Both the position numbers and the translations under genes were made by a program. Positions 1 through 13,700 of a stretch of 64,000 nucleotides of DNA are shown piece after piece. This stretch comes from Phalacrocorax aristotelis (Eukaryota > Chordata > Aves > Suliformes > Phalacrocoracidae), in the NCBI RefSeq assembly GCF_949628215.1, contig NC_134297.1, forward strand, positions 124,001-188,000, given 5' to 3'. Under the pieces are notes generated by a model. It did not search any database. It had not been told where the DNA came from and saw only the letters and a list, made by a program, of their open reading frames with translations. Numbering within the stretch: the first letter of the stretch is position 1; each line of letters opens with the position of its first letter.

Positions 1-54
1 GCTAATCTAAATCTACCCTCTTTCAGTTTAAAGCCACTACCCTTTGTCCTGTCA

Positions 55-1304
55 CTACATGCCCTTGTTAAAAGTCCCTCTCCAGCTTTCTTGTTGCCCC
101 CCTTCAGGTGCTGGAAGGCTGCTGTAAGGTCTCCCTGAAGCCTTCTCTTCTCCAGGCTGAACAATCCCAACTCTCTCAGCCCATCTCCATAGCAGAGGTG
201 CTCCAGCCCTCTGATCATCTTTGTGGCCCTGCTCCAACAGGTCCATGTCTGTCTTATGCTGGGAACCCCAGAGCTGAATGCAGTACTCCAGGTGGGGTCT
301 CATGACAGCGGGGCAGAAGGGGAGAATCACCTCCCTCGACCTGCTGGTCACGCTTCTTTTGACGCAGCCCCAGGCACGGTTGGCTTTCTGGGCTGTGAGC
401 GCACATTGCCGGGTCATGTTGAGGTTCTCATCAACCAACACCCCCAAGTCCTTCCCCTCAGGGCTGCTCTCCATCCACTCTTCACCCAGCCTGTATCTGT
501 GCTTGGGATTGCCCCGACCCATGTGCAGGACCTTGGCTTCGGCCTTGTTGAACTTCATGACATTCTCATGGGCCCACCTCTCAAGCCTGTCAAGGTCCCT
601 TCCCTCCAGCGTGTCAACCACACCACACAGCTTGGTGTCGTCAGCAAACATGCTGAAGGTGCGCTCAACCCCACTGTCCACGTCGCCGACAAAGATGTTA
701 AACAGCGCTGGTCCCAATACCGACTCCTGAGGAATGCCCCTTGTCACTGGTCTCCACTTGGACGTCGAGCCGTTGACTGCAACTTTGAGTGCGACCATCC
801 AGCCGACTCCTTACCCACCGAGTGGTCCATCCATCAAATCCATGTCTCTCCAATTTAGAGACAGGGATGTCATGCGGGACAGCGTCAAACGCTCGGTACA
901 AGTCCAGGCAGATGACGCGAGTTACTCTCCCCTTATCCACCAACACTATAACCCCATTGTAGAAGGCCACCAAATTTGTCAGGCACAATTTGCCCTTAGT
1001 GAAGCCATGTTGACTGTCACCAATCACCTCCTCATTCTCCATGTGCCTTTGCAGAGCTTCCAGGAGGATCTGCTCCATGATCTTTCTGGGCACAGAGGTG
1101 AAACTGACTGGCCTGTAGTTCCCCGGGTCCTCCTTTTTTCCCCTTTTTAAAAATGGGGGTTATGTTTCCTCTTTTCCAGTCAGTGGGAACTTCACCGGAC
1201 TGCCATGACTTCTCCAATATGATAGATACTGGCTTAGCAACTTCATCCGCCAGTTCCCTCAGGACCCGCAGATGCATCTCAGCAGGTCCCATGGACATGT
1301 GCAC
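55..1304 (-). pseudogene. CR1 ORF2 reverse-transcriptase remnant, frameshifted
   Basis: Three overlapping minus-strand open stretches (1304-1032, 1093-698 and 798-55) together cover the reverse-transcriptase domain of a CR1 element. The first carries the ADEVAKP...W..G..P.DWK...ITPIFKKG block typical of LINE RT finger motifs. The last carries [10 protein letters not shown], where the canonical motif has GS rather than ES, and the catalytic FADDTKL box with its two aspartates at 642-637. At least two frameshifts separate the blocks, so no continuous enzyme can be made. The tail of the 798-55 frame shows the usual CR1 C-terminal region with HLEYCIQLWG. Confidence 0.9.
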
Positions 1305-2258
1305 CTTGAGGGTCCTTAGACTGTCTCAGACCTGATCTTCTCCTACAGCGGGTGGTTCTTCATTCTCCCAGTCCCCGCCTTTGCCTTCTGCAGCTTGGGC
1401 GGTGTGGCTTGTGCACTTGCTGGTGAAGACCAAGGCAAAAAAGTCATTGAGTACCTCAGCCTTCTCCATACACCAGGGAACCAGGTCTCCCGTTTCCTTC
1501 CAGAGAGGGCCCACATTTTCCCTAGTCTTCCTTTTATCACTGACGTACCTATAGAAGCTTTTCTTGTTCTGCTTGACGTCCCCGGCCAGATTTAATTCTA
1601 TCAGGGCTTTAGCTTTCCTGGCCTGATCTCTGGCTGCTCAGACAATTTCTCTGTATTCCTCCCAGGCTACCTGTCCTTGCTTCCACCCTCTGTAGGCTTC
1701 CTTTTTGTGTTTGAGTCTGTCCAGGAGCTCCTTGTTCACCCGTGCAGGCCTCCTGGTGTTTTTGCCTGATTTCCTTTTTGTTTGGGAATGCATCGCTCCT
1801 GAGCTTGGAGGAGGTGATCCTTGAACATTAACCAACTTTCTTGGGCCCCTCTTCCCTCCAGGGCTTTATTTCACGATGCTCTACCAGGCAGATCCCTGAA
1901 GAGGCCAAAGCCTGCTCTCCTGAAGTCCAGGGTAGCAAGCTTGCTGTGCGTCCTCCTCAGTGCCCTAAGGATTTTGAACTCCACCATTTCACGGTCGCTG
2001 CAGCCAAGGCTGCCCTTGAGCTTCACATTCAGCAACAAGGAGGGGCTGGTGGGGAGAACAAGGTCCAGCGTGGTACCTCTCCTTGTTGGCTCCTCTACCA
2101 CTTGGAAAAGGAAGTTATCATCAACGCATTTCAAGAACCTCCTGGATTACTTATGCCCTGCTGTGTTGTCCCCCCAACAGGTATCGGGGTGGTTGAAGTC
2201 ACCCACAAGGACCAGGGCTTCTGAATGTGAGGCTGCTCCTATCTGTCTATAGAGGGTC

Positions 2259-2642
2259 TCATCCGCTCAGTCTTGCTTGTTGGGTGGCCTGTAGCAGACC
2301 CCCACCAACGTCACCTGTCCGTGCCCTCCCTTTAATCCTGACCCGTAAGCTCTCAGTCAGCTCCTCATCCATCCCCAGGAGGAGCTCCACACACTCCAGC
2401 CGGTCACTGACGTAGAGTGTGACACCCCCTCCTCGTCTCCCAGCCCTGTCCTTCCTAAAGAGCCTGTATCCTTCCCTTCCAACGCTCCAGTCGCAGGAGT
2501 CGTCCCGCCAAGTCTCCGTAAGGCCAGTAAGATCATGGCCCTGCAGGCGTGCGGATGTCTCTAAGTCCTCTTGTTTATTCCCCACGCTGCGCGTGTCTGT
2601 ACAGAGGCATTTAAGTTGCCCCCCCCCCCCACCCCCCGCCAC
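2259..2642 (-). pseudogene. CR1 ORF2 endonuclease-domain remnant
   Basis: This open stretch of 127 codons corresponds to the N-terminal endonuclease domain of CR1 ORF2. Visible landmarks are the start-proximal NxRSxGNKQE-like block, the TETW motif containing the catalytic glutamate, and a GYRLFRKDR block followed by RRGGGV. The domain normally nicks target DNA to prime reverse transcription. The frame is lost after about 2259, and the remainder of the domain continues in other frames (for example 2134-1871). No function is expected. Confidence 0.85.
2619..2637. repeat. C-rich homopolymer tract
   Basis: A run of 12 C, one A and 6 C interrupts the 5' part of the CR1 ORF2 remnant. On the minus strand it reads as poly-G and encodes a run of glycines at the start of the endonuclease frame. 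It was probably expanded by slippage after insertion, or it may be an assembly-sensitive site. Confidence 0.9.
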
Positions 2643-2760
2643 GAAGCAGACCGACTGGCTGGAGGGGCTGGAATGCCTCTGTGCTGCTCTTCAGGTGCAC
2701 TCCTGCTGACCTGTGATCCTTCTCCAGACTCTGGGCATCTGTTGCTGGCACTGGCATCAA

Positions 2761-5700
2761 ACTGGTAGGAGTGGGATGGATTGAGGTTCCCCTCCCCTGG
2801 CAGCTTCAGTTTACCAGCTTGGCAGGCCTATGGGAGGGTTCTAAAAGATCTGCAGAGAGAGCTAATGCTCTGTGGAATCCTACCAGTTCTCCGAGTCATT
2901 TTGGCAGACCCTGCTGATCTCCTGCCATTTGGAGCTGCCTCGGGAGTGATGCATTTCAGCGGGGCTGCTTGGCCACGAGTCTCAAAGGCCTTTAGCAGGA
3001 CAAGACCTCAGATGCATGTTCCCTTCCACTGAGGAATAAGACATCCCCACCTAACACAGGTGGAAACTGAGGCTCGCAGAGAGCGAGGTGAAGTGGGGAT
3101 GCCGTTTGCTTTCTGCCCCTCACCCTACTACCTTTCTCCTGCCACAGCTTCAATCCATCGGTGTCAGAAGAGCGCTTCTTAGCACTTCCTCGCCCCAGCT
3201 CAACAGTATCTCCCACCCTTCTGCTGCCTACTGCACCCCCAGGCGGAGCCTGGCTTCCCGTCCTGTGCACGGGGAGCCTCCAGGTCTATCACTGAATTTG
3301 CAGATCCTTCCAGCTTCCGAGTCCAACTGGCACGTTCCCTACAGAAACCCTGCATGTGCCAGACATTACTCGACAGTCACACGTGTCTCTATAGGGACAA
3401 CAAGAAGGAATTATTTTGTGCACCGGCTCGTGCGACCGGCTGGGGACGGGTCAGCAGGAGGCCTGCGGGCAGCTCCGGGTGCCCCACATGCAGCGTAGCT
3501 CAGCCACCCGCACGTCGCGGCTCGGCAGGCTGCGGTGCTGTAACAGCATCTAGTAGGTCAGGGAGCAAAGCCAGAAATCGCTTCCAAAGGTACTGCCGCT
3601 GATGCTCAGGGAGCTTCGATTTCCTCTGAGGCAGGATCTCTTCCCACAGCATGTGAAATCTGGCCAGAGTCACGGGCCACTGTGACAGCTGGACACCCCC
3701 GTAGAGCCTTTGGGGTAAACGCCTCGAGGATCTTAGCTTGTAGATGCCAGCGGCGTGGCTCAGGCAGGTAGCACCACTGGGATACGCAAAATGCTTCTGC
3801 ATCTGATCCCCTCAACCGCTCACCACTGGCTGCCCCATCCTACGCAGCTCAGGGCAGGAGACCATCCCAGACCGCGACGGCACCGGTGTGCAGGGGTGCA
3901 CAAAGACAAGCTCACCTGCACATGAAGGGGGTGGTTTCCCTGTGAGATCCATTACGGCACATAACACTGCAGGCTGAAACGCACAGCAACAGCATGGGCC
4001 TCCCTGTGCAGTTGTTACATGGGATTAAATGATCTCCTCGGGCAATTCCCACTGTGTTTGTGCACTAGGGTTACTGGGGTCGGGTGAGTAACGCTTGAAA
4101 GTCTACCTGGTGAGCCGCCCTCCACTACACCAGCTCTCCTGACTAGCAGGGCTTGTGGATGAGCCCTTGAAAACTCAACGTCCCTACAAATACCACAAGG
4201 GAGCCAAGCCTTGCCTAGAGTCACGCGTGTCGGATAAATGCCTGATGCAGCCAAGCCTATGAGGAGGGTCCTTCAGCTGCCTCTAGAGTTAAGTAACCGC
4301 TTTAGGATCCTTGGGCAATAACTGAAGACGCCCGAGAGCAGTGTGCAGGACCGGAACCCAGCGGTGCTGGAGCTTCATGAGGAGCTCCCGAGCTGTAACG
4401 CTTGCCTCTTTAGCAGAAAGTCTCTCTGCAGGGCTCTGCGACGTACTAGCCATCGTCAACGAGGACATCGCACTTGGTCCCTTCCCCGCGCACCGTCTCC
4501 AAGCCAGAGACGCCAAGAGTGCCCGTGCACCGTGGGGTCTGTTCCCCGCGGCTGGTCCAGCGCCATGCCACGTGTCTGGAAGCATCGGGAGATTTTTCTG
4601 GGGCGTTGCACTCAGCGCCCCATCTCTGGGCCTGAGGCGGAGACTGTGGGACAAAGCCACTAGGTGTCACCGTCACCCAGGGCATCCACAGCCTCACCAG
4701 GGCTGAGCACAGGCAAACTCGCTGCACCTCCTGTCAGCGACGAGGCACCCGGGCTGGTGCAGGGGCTTTGTGCCCGGACCCCAGCCTTCCTCTGCACCCC
4801 AGCCCTCACGCTGGGGACTCCGCAGGGCGCGGAGGGGTGTGCTGGAGGGTAGAGCCACGCACCATACCCCTGCAGCAGCCGCTTACCCCACTTCCTCAGA
4901 TAAGGGCAGCACAGAGACGCCTGTTGCATGCTGCCGGCAAGGGCTAGACATCTGATACCACCTTGCAGAAAATCTCCCCGAAACAACAGCTCTCCAGGAG
5001 GTGAGCCCAACAATGCAAGCTTAGGCCACTTCCCAGCCTGAAGAAGGGTACGGTGTTTGCAGCGTCCTGGCAGGAAACACTTGCGGCAGGGAACACCCCT
5101 GCCACCTCTCAACGCGGTACGACCAGCAGCGCAACAAGCCCGTTTGCCGTTGAAGGGGGCTCGTGGCAGAGGAAATAAGACATTTTAAGCCACACACAGG
5201 GAGGCTTGCTCCAGCAGCCCTGCTTTGACGGGACTATATGCATTTTTTAAGATCACTCAGCGTCCCAGGGTTCTCAGCCTGCTCTCAAAATAGCCATCAG
5301 TTGGGGAAAAGTTGGGCTCCCTTCACGGGCCCAGTCCTGGCACTAAATACCAATACTAAAACATACCAAGGACAAAAAGCGGAGGCTGGAGCACCTAAGG
5401 GCCAGCAAACTGCCCAGACTGCGGCACTGCGTCTACGCACGTGAGCACACGTATGTACCCCAGCTCACCCGGCGAGGGGGAGCCGACGGAGAAACGCAGG
5501 GAAGAGGGGGGAAGGCAAGGCTGGCTGCCCCAGCACCTTGCCCCTACGCTGCACTCTGCCAGCCCAGATTGCAGAACAGACGCAGAGTCGCCAAGCGCTC
5601 CTCCAGGATTATAAATACCAGGCCCAGCACGCAGCAGAGCCTGGGCTCTATATTTAAACCCCGGCTGAGGTCACTTCCTTTTCCCAGCAGCTCCCTCCAG

Positions 5701-8700
5701 CCCCCACCTCGTCGCCTCGCATTTGCATGCCATCATGACTAAGGCACATCGGGGTTTAAGGTCAGAGGGGAAGCGGCCATGCATCTGCCTTGCAGGAAAT
5801 TCCACCCTGGGAAACCCTTCACCTTCCCCAGCGTGGATCGGATCGGCGCGGGTAGCGGAGATCCTGCTGCTGAGCGGTGGCAGCTGCCTGTGGGCGGTAC
5901 TGGGACTCCAGCGCTGGGCTGGAGAGGGAGGGAGAGACCTTGAGGAGAGGGGAGCCCCTGCTCCCCACCTGGCTTTACCGTCAGAGCCTGGGCTTGCGCC
6001 GATGCAGAGAGGGATTTCCCCACTGCACGTCCCGAAAGGGCAGCTGCTCCACCTCCTCAGCATGCTTCACCTCCCTGAAGCCTCCTCCGCATCTCGAGCT
6101 GAAATTCCCCAGCTTCTCCCACGCAGGGGGTGCAAAGAGGCAAGGCCTTCCCCACAGACCTAGCCCCAAGGGCTACGTTGCCCTTACACACCCCACCGAG
6201 CTCCTCCAGAGACACTATGGTGTAACCCTGACCCAGACCTCCAACCACCCCACGAGAAACGGGCAGAAAGAGCCACAAATCGCCCCGTCTCATGAACTGC
6301 AGCCCTCCGTGGGAGGGGGGGAGGAGGGCAGCAAGACCCCTCTTTAGCAGCAGATGTACCCACAGACAGGGAAGAGGGACCAAGCAGCAACCTGTCCTGG
6401 GGGCTGACCCCCGAGAGCTCCTCTCCTCCCCCAGGACAGAAGTCTCGTTACCTTACGACACAGAGTGGGCTACCGTCACTCCCCCTGCCCTCGTGCCTGA
6501 GGCTCACAGGAGGCTTTGGGGTTGGCAGCGGTCTCCGTGGCCAGAGCCCAGGTGCCCAGACTCAGCCGACGAAGCTCCGCAGCAGTTCTGTTTGCATTCG
6601 GTACGGTAACTGGGGCTGTCAAGCGCTCCCAGCTCAGCCCTTGGCCCTCCACGCCCAACTCTAGGTACACCATTATTTAAAAACCAGAACGTATCAAAAA
6701 TAAAAGTTGTTGCATCAACAAAGACCGGGGTACAAAGGAGGGGGGAAGAGTGCAAAGGCTACCTAGTGGGAGAAGAGGCGATAACAGACCTCTCGGAAGC
6801 CGGGTAACTGTTTAGGCTATGATATAAGCAAATTAGCTGCTGGGTTTGCGGTAGAACTAATTGGTGATGCTCGTACGGTACCTATTAGGTTTCAAAGTTC
6901 TCGGCCGTCTGGATAACCGAGCTGATTCGCAAGTCTCTGAGCTAGCACGAGACACGCCGGGATCTACATCTCTGAAGACCGACAGCCAGAACGTTTCCTG
7001 TACGCAGTCTTGGCATGCCAGCCAAATGCCTCTTCCTCTCCCTCATCCCACGGATTCTAGAGAGGAAATGTGCGACAGAGCAGGGGTGCTGAGGCAGCCC
7101 TGTAATGCCCGGGGTCAGCCGACAGGGAAGCAAGCGTGGCAGAAAGCTGCAGGGAAGCATCACTGCCACCCAAAGATGGGCAATTCAGAGCTGGCCAGCA
7201 GAGAGGGACAAGGGTGTCCAGCTCCTCTGGCCGGCGACCGGGTACTCGTTGTCCTCTCGGGCACAGGGACGTCACGCTCTGGCCCGGAGCCTGCACCCCG
7301 GCAGCGTGAGCACACCGGCGAGGCATGCCTGTGCCCTCCAAGCCTGCGCCTCTACAACAACAGGAACCAGAAGCCACAGCAGACCACGAGCAGCTCGTTG
7401 GCCTGCGATCACGTTACAGGACAGGAAGGAAGAAGGCACTTTGATCAGGCTGGAATCGCTTTAAACAGCTTCCACACCGATACCTCAGCCCCTGGAATTA
7501 GCACCCCAACACCCCAAACGTCCCATTCCCAAAGACACATCCTGCTCTGGCACGCGCGCCGGGGCCGGAGCAACACAGCCGCTGGCGGCCACGCCAGGGC
7601 TGGACGAGGGCTGCTCCCAAAGCAAGGTCACGGCAGCAATCAGCCTGGAAGGCGGCGGAGAGCCTCCCTATGCCTTGTCAAAGGAAATCAAGGCTCAGCG
7701 TGGCCCTGTCTCTCCGTGTACGTCTTCACCACAGGCGTGTGCTAGCTGTCCTCAAAACAGCAGCAACCGGCGGGTTTGGAGGCAGCTGGCAGAGGGAGGC
7801 TGGCGCTCCCCTGCAGCTCCCCTCTGCGTACTCAAGGGTGGCAGGAGCTCCCCCACCTGCCCACGGGACCTCCTGCTCCACACACGCCCTGTGGCTGGCA
7901 GGCAGGGGGTTAACGATGCCCAGGGAGCTGCAGGCAGCCTCCTCCTTGCCCTCTCAGGAACAAAGGGGCCACTGTGGGAGGCCAGGCAAGTGTGGGCAGA
8001 TCCCTGGGACTGGCAGTTACCCACTGGGTGGGTCGTTACTGCCACGCACTCTCCTCCTCCACTCAGGTAGGAGGAGAGCGGCGGCTGCCGGCCCTTCCCA
8101 TGGGCCCTGGAAGGAAACAGGGCCAGCCGAGCCGCAGGAACACCATGCCAGCGTGCCCGGTGGCCCTGCAGAGCAACCTCGCTCCTACCAATTTGTCTGG
8201 GTACAAAATGCAGTCAGACAGCCACAAGCACAAGGCTGCCAGCCGACACCAGCATGCAGCAGACCAGACTGTGAGCTGGCTGCTGAGCGCTGCCACTACC
8301 GCACCTGGGTCTCCAGCAGGATCAGCTGCCCTCTCAGGGTGTGCTACAGCGGGACCGGAGAAAGAGGAACCAGGTTTTTCCCACCCCAAAGTCACATTTC
8401 AGTGGCGGGTGCAAGTGCTGGCCTGGGACTGGGAAACCTGAGAACTCCTCAACTTGACACACACGTGAGCAACTGCGTATGGGGGGGGTATGACAGTGAC
8501 TGCTTTCCAAGCCTCCACAGTCTGAAACTGGGATGAATAAGCAAGGGAGCAAGCAGCTCCAACATCCTCCCACACTCCTACAGATTTGCATCTCCCGGCC
8601 CCAGCACGTCAGTGCAAAGAGAACTCGGGATGCTCCGAATTCACACCCCCGAGACACAGAGCTGATCCCCGACACAGCGGCAGCACTGCCGCTGGCAAGT

Positions 8701-9947
8701 CCTACGCAGAGGCAAGGCTGGCACTCTGTCACGCTCCCAGACTCTCCAGCAGAGCCTCACGCCCCCATAGGCATCGGACCGGGGTACACAACCACAAGCT
8801 CAGCTCACTGAAGTGTACACTGAGCATCTGCGTGGAGCTCTTGGCCAGGAACCCGACTCTGGACTAGCAGCCCACCTTACAGCCGCTGCATGATGCCTCC
8901 AACATCAGAAGCAGCTCCGGCTGGTCCGCAGGAGCGTCGCAGTGCAAAGAGGAGCGGAAAACAGCCCCGTTCCGCTCGGCACTGCCTCCCCAGGACGCCT
9001 CATGCTGGGCAGAAGCCTGCAGGCAATGCTGCAGAGCACAGCTCCAAACAGCTGGGTTGGTCCAAGTCCCGACAGGGGGAAGCTGCAGCTCGGGTGCACG
9101 CCGTGTGCGCTGTGCACAGCCACTGCAGCTCGAGCCCCGTAGGACTGACTGCCTGTCTGTGTGGGAGGTGTGTCCTTTTCCACTCAACACTGCAGCTTCT
9201 TCCCCCATCTCTCAACTAGACTCAGTCTTCCCGTTTTCAGGAGCACAAACGGAGGCCAGCACAATTCTCTGACCTGGCAGCACCAGCTCCGCCAGCAGTC
9301 CCCATTCGGTTTCTTTTCTATCCCGTCTCCCAGCGTCCCACACTAGCTCGGCAACGCCACTGCTCCCTAATTTTCCCAGAGCCAGGCTGACAAGCAGCCT
9401 GAGCGTGCTCCCGCAGCTCCCCAGGTCTGCACCCTGGCTCGTGCTTTCAGAGCCGGAGCCTTCTCCCCTGCAACTCCCAGGTAACTGTTCTGTCATTTCT
9501 TTACATTTCCCACCTGAGGGCATCGCTTTCTTCCTTGCCCCCAGATCGCTCTCGCCTGCTGCTGTTACTCAGCTCCACCAAGCCCACTTGAAGACACGCC
9601 GTACAAGCTCAATACAACGCTACTTCAGGTCCCAAACAGGAGGCTGGCTGCTCTCAAAGAAAGGGCTACAAGTAGATCTGTCAGCGTAAACGCGCTGTGC
9701 TCCCCACTTTGCAGCCGGTGCTGTTCAACAAACCAGCACAGCCTGCAGATGGATTTTGCTCTTCCCTAAATATTCAAGCAAGAGGGCCCAAGACGAGGGC
9801 AGGTAAAAACATATGACAGACCTGACAGGGCAGGGTTTAATCTGTGTATCTTTATGAGACAGCATGCCTCAAATAAAACACAATCTCTCCTTCCAACAAG
9901 GAAAAGGAAGAAACTGGGTAACCTCTGGCAAAAGAGATTTGTCCTGA
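2761..9947. other. Non-coding stretch, no gene recognised
   Basis: No open frame here resembles a known protein, and none is flanked by convincing splice sites with protein-like composition. The longest open stretches (6861-7745 and 7670-8536, plus) are low in hydrophobic core residues and look like chance openings in GC-rich DNA. A TATA-like element and a second A/T-rich element lie at about 5605-5660 (TATAAATA and CTATATTTAAA), with no recognisable gene beside them. A less GC-rich pocket lies at about 6660-6880. By position this may be intron or flank of a minus-strand gene starting near 33 kb. Confidence 0.6.
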
Positions 9948-9982
9948 TTTTTTTTCTTTTCTTTTTTTTTTTTTTTTTTTTT
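9948..9982. repeat. Poly-T tract
   Basis: About 33 of 35 bases are T, broken by two C. On the minus strand this is a poly-A tract. No retroposed gene or SINE body is recognisable next to it, so I call it a simple repeat. Confidence 0.9.
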
Positions 9983-10672
9983 AAGAGGGACAAAACAATC
10001 TTTGTCCTCATTTTGCTGGGCACGCAAGCACAGGGCAGCCTCCGTACCCGCCGCCCCAGCTCGGACAGCGAGTAATAAGCACGACCGGCCCAGCTTCACC
10101 CAGGCTTATAGAAACTAGGCTGTACAGTCTAGGGAAAGCTGCATCCCTGTGCTCAAGAGAGAGGTAGAGCATAGATGGGATTTCCAGACTACACCGATAA
10201 TCGGCTCACAGAAACCAGATCGGACAGCACACCCTCAGAGGTCACCGCTCGGCTCCACGACGTTCACTTCAGACGCTGTTCCTTTAAACGTGGCTCCAGA
10301 GACCACACAAGGGTTAAATCTGCCTATAAATATCTGTTCTCAGCAGGGCTGCTGCTCTGAACCCTCCAGCCATCTGTTCTAGCTTTCCCCCATCTAAGAC
10401 TCTAACATCTGAAACACGCTCACAATTCTTAGGAGTGCTCCCAAAAATAGACCAGCGCTGTGGCTTAGCTCTGTCGCCTGTGTCTGTGAGCGCAGGAGCA
10501 TGTATGCGTGCGCCTGTGCCGGCACAAGCCTGGAGCTGTGCGGATACGAACACGTCTGCCTCTGTGAGGGCGAGCAGGCCCGCACCAGCATGGCTCTATT
10601 TGCATCCATGTTGGCGTGGGTGTGCCTGCTTAACCGCAGATCCATGCGAATCCGCACGAGCATGTTCACGCC

Positions 10673-10712
10673 GGTACAAACCTGCATCTGTACGCGTGTG
10701 CGCGTTTGTACC
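10673..10712. repeat. Inverted repeat (hairpin) within a GT/GC-rich low-complexity patch
   Basis: The arms GGTACAAAC (10673-10681) and GTTTGTACC (10704-10712) are perfect 9-bp complements separated by a 22-base spacer that is itself mostly alternating purine-pyrimidine. The surrounding 10480-10730 region is a degenerate patchwork of TGTGxG/CATGxxTGCG words, reminiscent of an eroded minisatellite. No transcript or protein is assigned. Confidence 0.7.
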
Positions 10713-13700
10713 AGCGCGGGGGCGTGAGAGAATGTGGCAGCCTCTCTACCAGTGGATGCGACGGCAGTCCTGCCGTGCCCTCTTCCCCGGCGGGACGGCA
10801 GCGCGGCGGGATGCGGCCAGGCACCTCTCCCGCCGCAGCCCGGCCCTGCCTGGCCTCAGCACGAACCAGGTTGTCCTGCAAGGTGCCGCTGTCCCCAGGC
10901 CTCGGCGCTGCAACCCAGACAGCGAGTCTACCCTACAGCACAGCAGGGAAGGGAGGACGCTGGTTCTCTCGTTCAACGCTTGGCTCAGCAAATTCAGCAA
11001 CCCCACCTCCGGGCACCAGAACCTCGCTGCGAAAGCAAGTAAAGCCTGATCTGCGCGAGGCCGGAGACACGCCACCCTGCTCGCATCCAGCCGGGGCTTG
11101 CAGGATTTCCTCAAGCGCTCCAGAGAGCCGGGGCAAGGCACCTACTGCAGACACAACACCTTTCTCTTGGAGCAGAGCGGGCTCCAAGTGTCTCATAGCC
11201 CTTTCCAGCTATCAAAGACATCAGTAGGTTCACCCTTCCGACTGCTGCGCCCACTAGCCTCGCTCCGCACGGGCAAATCCAGGAGACAACGATCATCTTC
11301 ACGCTCACAAGGCAAAATGGGAAACAAGCTGTCAGCTCCCAAATCCAGACATCTTGTCCAGGGGCAGATCGTCCTCCTGAGCATCCTCAGGGCACAGCAC
11401 TGTCCACCTGCTCTGCGCCCAGCACAGCTCGCACTGAAACACCCATCATTCAGCAGGGACCATCGCAGAGCAGCTCAGCCCTGGCTGCTGGCCCTGCTGA
11501 CACCGCATCACAGGGCGATGTGCACGCAGAGCCACAGGGAGGGGACAAGTGGTGTCCATCCTCCACGCAGTGCCGACAGCCCGAGGACCAGACAGCAGCT
11601 AGGTTTGCATCTCTAACTAGTTCCACTGGAGGGATTTTTCCCTTCCAGACCGAGTAAAACTATAGACAAAGCCTTGAACGCAGAAGTGCCTGGCTGCTGT
11701 ATGGGACGGGGCTGTCTCAGGGCGCTCCTTTTCTGCCCGTCGCTAGCCCCCACGGCGGCATGGTGGGGAACGCCTGCCACAGCGCGGCACACGCAGAGCT
11801 GAGCCTCCCCGACCAACACTCACACACACGCACGCACAGCCCACCGGTGAGGAACGCTGCGGGGGCCTCTCTCGAGCCTGTGCCGGCACGCGTGGGCTGG
11901 TGGAAGGGACCAAGGCCACCATACCAGGGTGCTGCACTACTGAAGTCTCATTCGGCTTTTCCTGGGGTGCACTCAGAAGGGGACCTGACAGGTAGGAAGG
12001 GCAGAGGGCAGAAAGCACGTACCACCACGGTTTTGCTCGGGGCTTGCCAGGTGGCCCCGTCTCTTTCACCCCTCTGACGTACTCGAGAGAGCCGGCTAGA
12101 TCCAAGAACTATAAGCAAGACTTTCCAAGAAGCCCAAAATGCAGGTCCACCTTCAACTCAGGTGACCGCGTAACTGGGGAGAGCTTGACGTTCCAGCTCT
12201 TCGTTTCAGCCTTTGACAGGGGGATGTGCTGGGAAACAGCCTCAGCAGACTGAGTCAACACAGCTCTATTTCTGACAGAGGGAAAAAAACCCCATTGATC
12301 CAGGTATTGATTTGATGCAGGACTTTGTGTTTGTTTAAAAGTTTGCCCATGGGCGAGACCTTGTTACAAGCGTCTTTCCTGGTGATGAGGTTAGAAACAG
12401 ACCGTGCCGAACTCTGGTCACCTGCCTAGGGAGCAGATGGAAGCAGGTGTGGAAGTTAAGTAGTCCCTCGGGGATGCTTCCCTCCCCCACTCCCCCAACA
12501 TTAAAAACCAGGTTGCTGGGTGGAGGAACACCACAAACAGCTGTAAGGCAGCACCGGCATTTCGAGGACCACGGCGCAGCTAGGGTGTAAATGGGGGGCT
12601 GGCAGTTTGTCAGAGGTTTCAGATCGTGAGGCCAAAAGGACTTAAACAGCAGGTCCATTTCAGGATTATTTCCTGCCCTGCCTTTCTCTCAGAAAGAGCA
12701 AGGGGATTTTTGAGATCCCCACAGGTTTGCAATCCAACGAGGCAAGGGCCTGAGAAGCAGAGAACAACACTGACCGGGACAATGTGGAACTGACAACTCT
12801 CGTTTCCTTCCTTCCAGCAAAAGCAAAAGCACACAGATAGTGGGTACCTGCTTGGTCCTGGTACTTAACATAGACAACTTCCAAAAGCACTGCACGCATC
12901 AGCCCCTGTGCCAGCTCAGGCCCCCAGCGGGCTCCACGTTTGGTGGAAAATAACGGTCTCCACTGCAGGACCCGGCCATGGGTGCCAGCAATCTGCAGGT
13001 CACTCCGAGTTACTATATTCCATTCCAAACCGTTCCTGCTCTTCTTCTGGCCCACATATTTGCCAAGCGAATGCCTGCAAGTAAGCTTAAGGAAAAAGCG
13101 TGGCTACATCAGGTGCAGTTACTCCATCAGAGAGATACTCGGGTCTTGCTTCAGAGCTCTCCTCTTCCCACACGTCCTCAAACCCTATGGGCACAAGCTC
13201 TTAAGAGTTGGGCCAGGGAATTGAGGACAGGCTGAGGACTAGGCACACCTGAATGCAGGAGGTGCATCGCCGGCAGCTACCTCCTGATCCCAAAGCTCCT
13301 TCCCCTAGCGCCCAGCAAACGTGCGGCATCCGTTGCCCTCTACTCGCATCCAGCCCCAGCGATCTCTGCCAACAAGCACCAGATCCCAGCAGCGCCGCTC
13401 ACTTTTCCTAACCGCTTCTGTCCTGCTATCCCAGTCCCGCATGAACCGCAGACGTACGCACACTGCAGTCTTTTCGTAGCCACCTCCAGCTGTATAGCAT
13501 AGGCAGGGCCTCTGACCATCGGGGAAGAGCTTGGGCACAACTACGCGTGCAGAGAGACATCTTCCAGGGACTAAGATAGCTATTGCTCCCCTCACCTCTG
13601 CATTCCCCACGTGACACATGGCAGAGAGGCTCAGCCTTACCGGGAGCTCGCAGGCACCTTTCCCCATTGTATTCTCGAGCCTCCTTGTGCACCTTTAAGT

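Larger units (their letters stand above)
1..2760 (-). mobile_element. CR1-type LINE (non-LTR retrotransposon), decayed, truncated by the window edge
   Basis: Read on the minus strand, this stretch encodes pieces of a CR1 ORF2 in the correct order: an apurinic-type endonuclease (2642-2259), a linker region (2134-1638 and about 1590-1326), then reverse transcriptase (1304-55). The fragments lie in different frames with internal stops, so the copy is dead. An example is a TGA near 1640, where the reading would otherwise continue after the residues REIV. The 3' end of the element lies to the left of position 1, so the usual 3' octamer repeats are not seen. The 5' boundary is not sharp; recognisable CR1-like sequence fades at about 2700-2760, just beyond a C-rich tract at 2619-2637. 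CR1 is the dominant LINE of birds and other sauropsids. Identification is from the domain order and motifs, not from a consensus alignment. Confidence 0.93.

Noticed and set aside
6861-7745. Open frame of 294 codons on the plus strand.
   Set aside because: No domain, no splice context, and overlapping frames of similar length on both strands.
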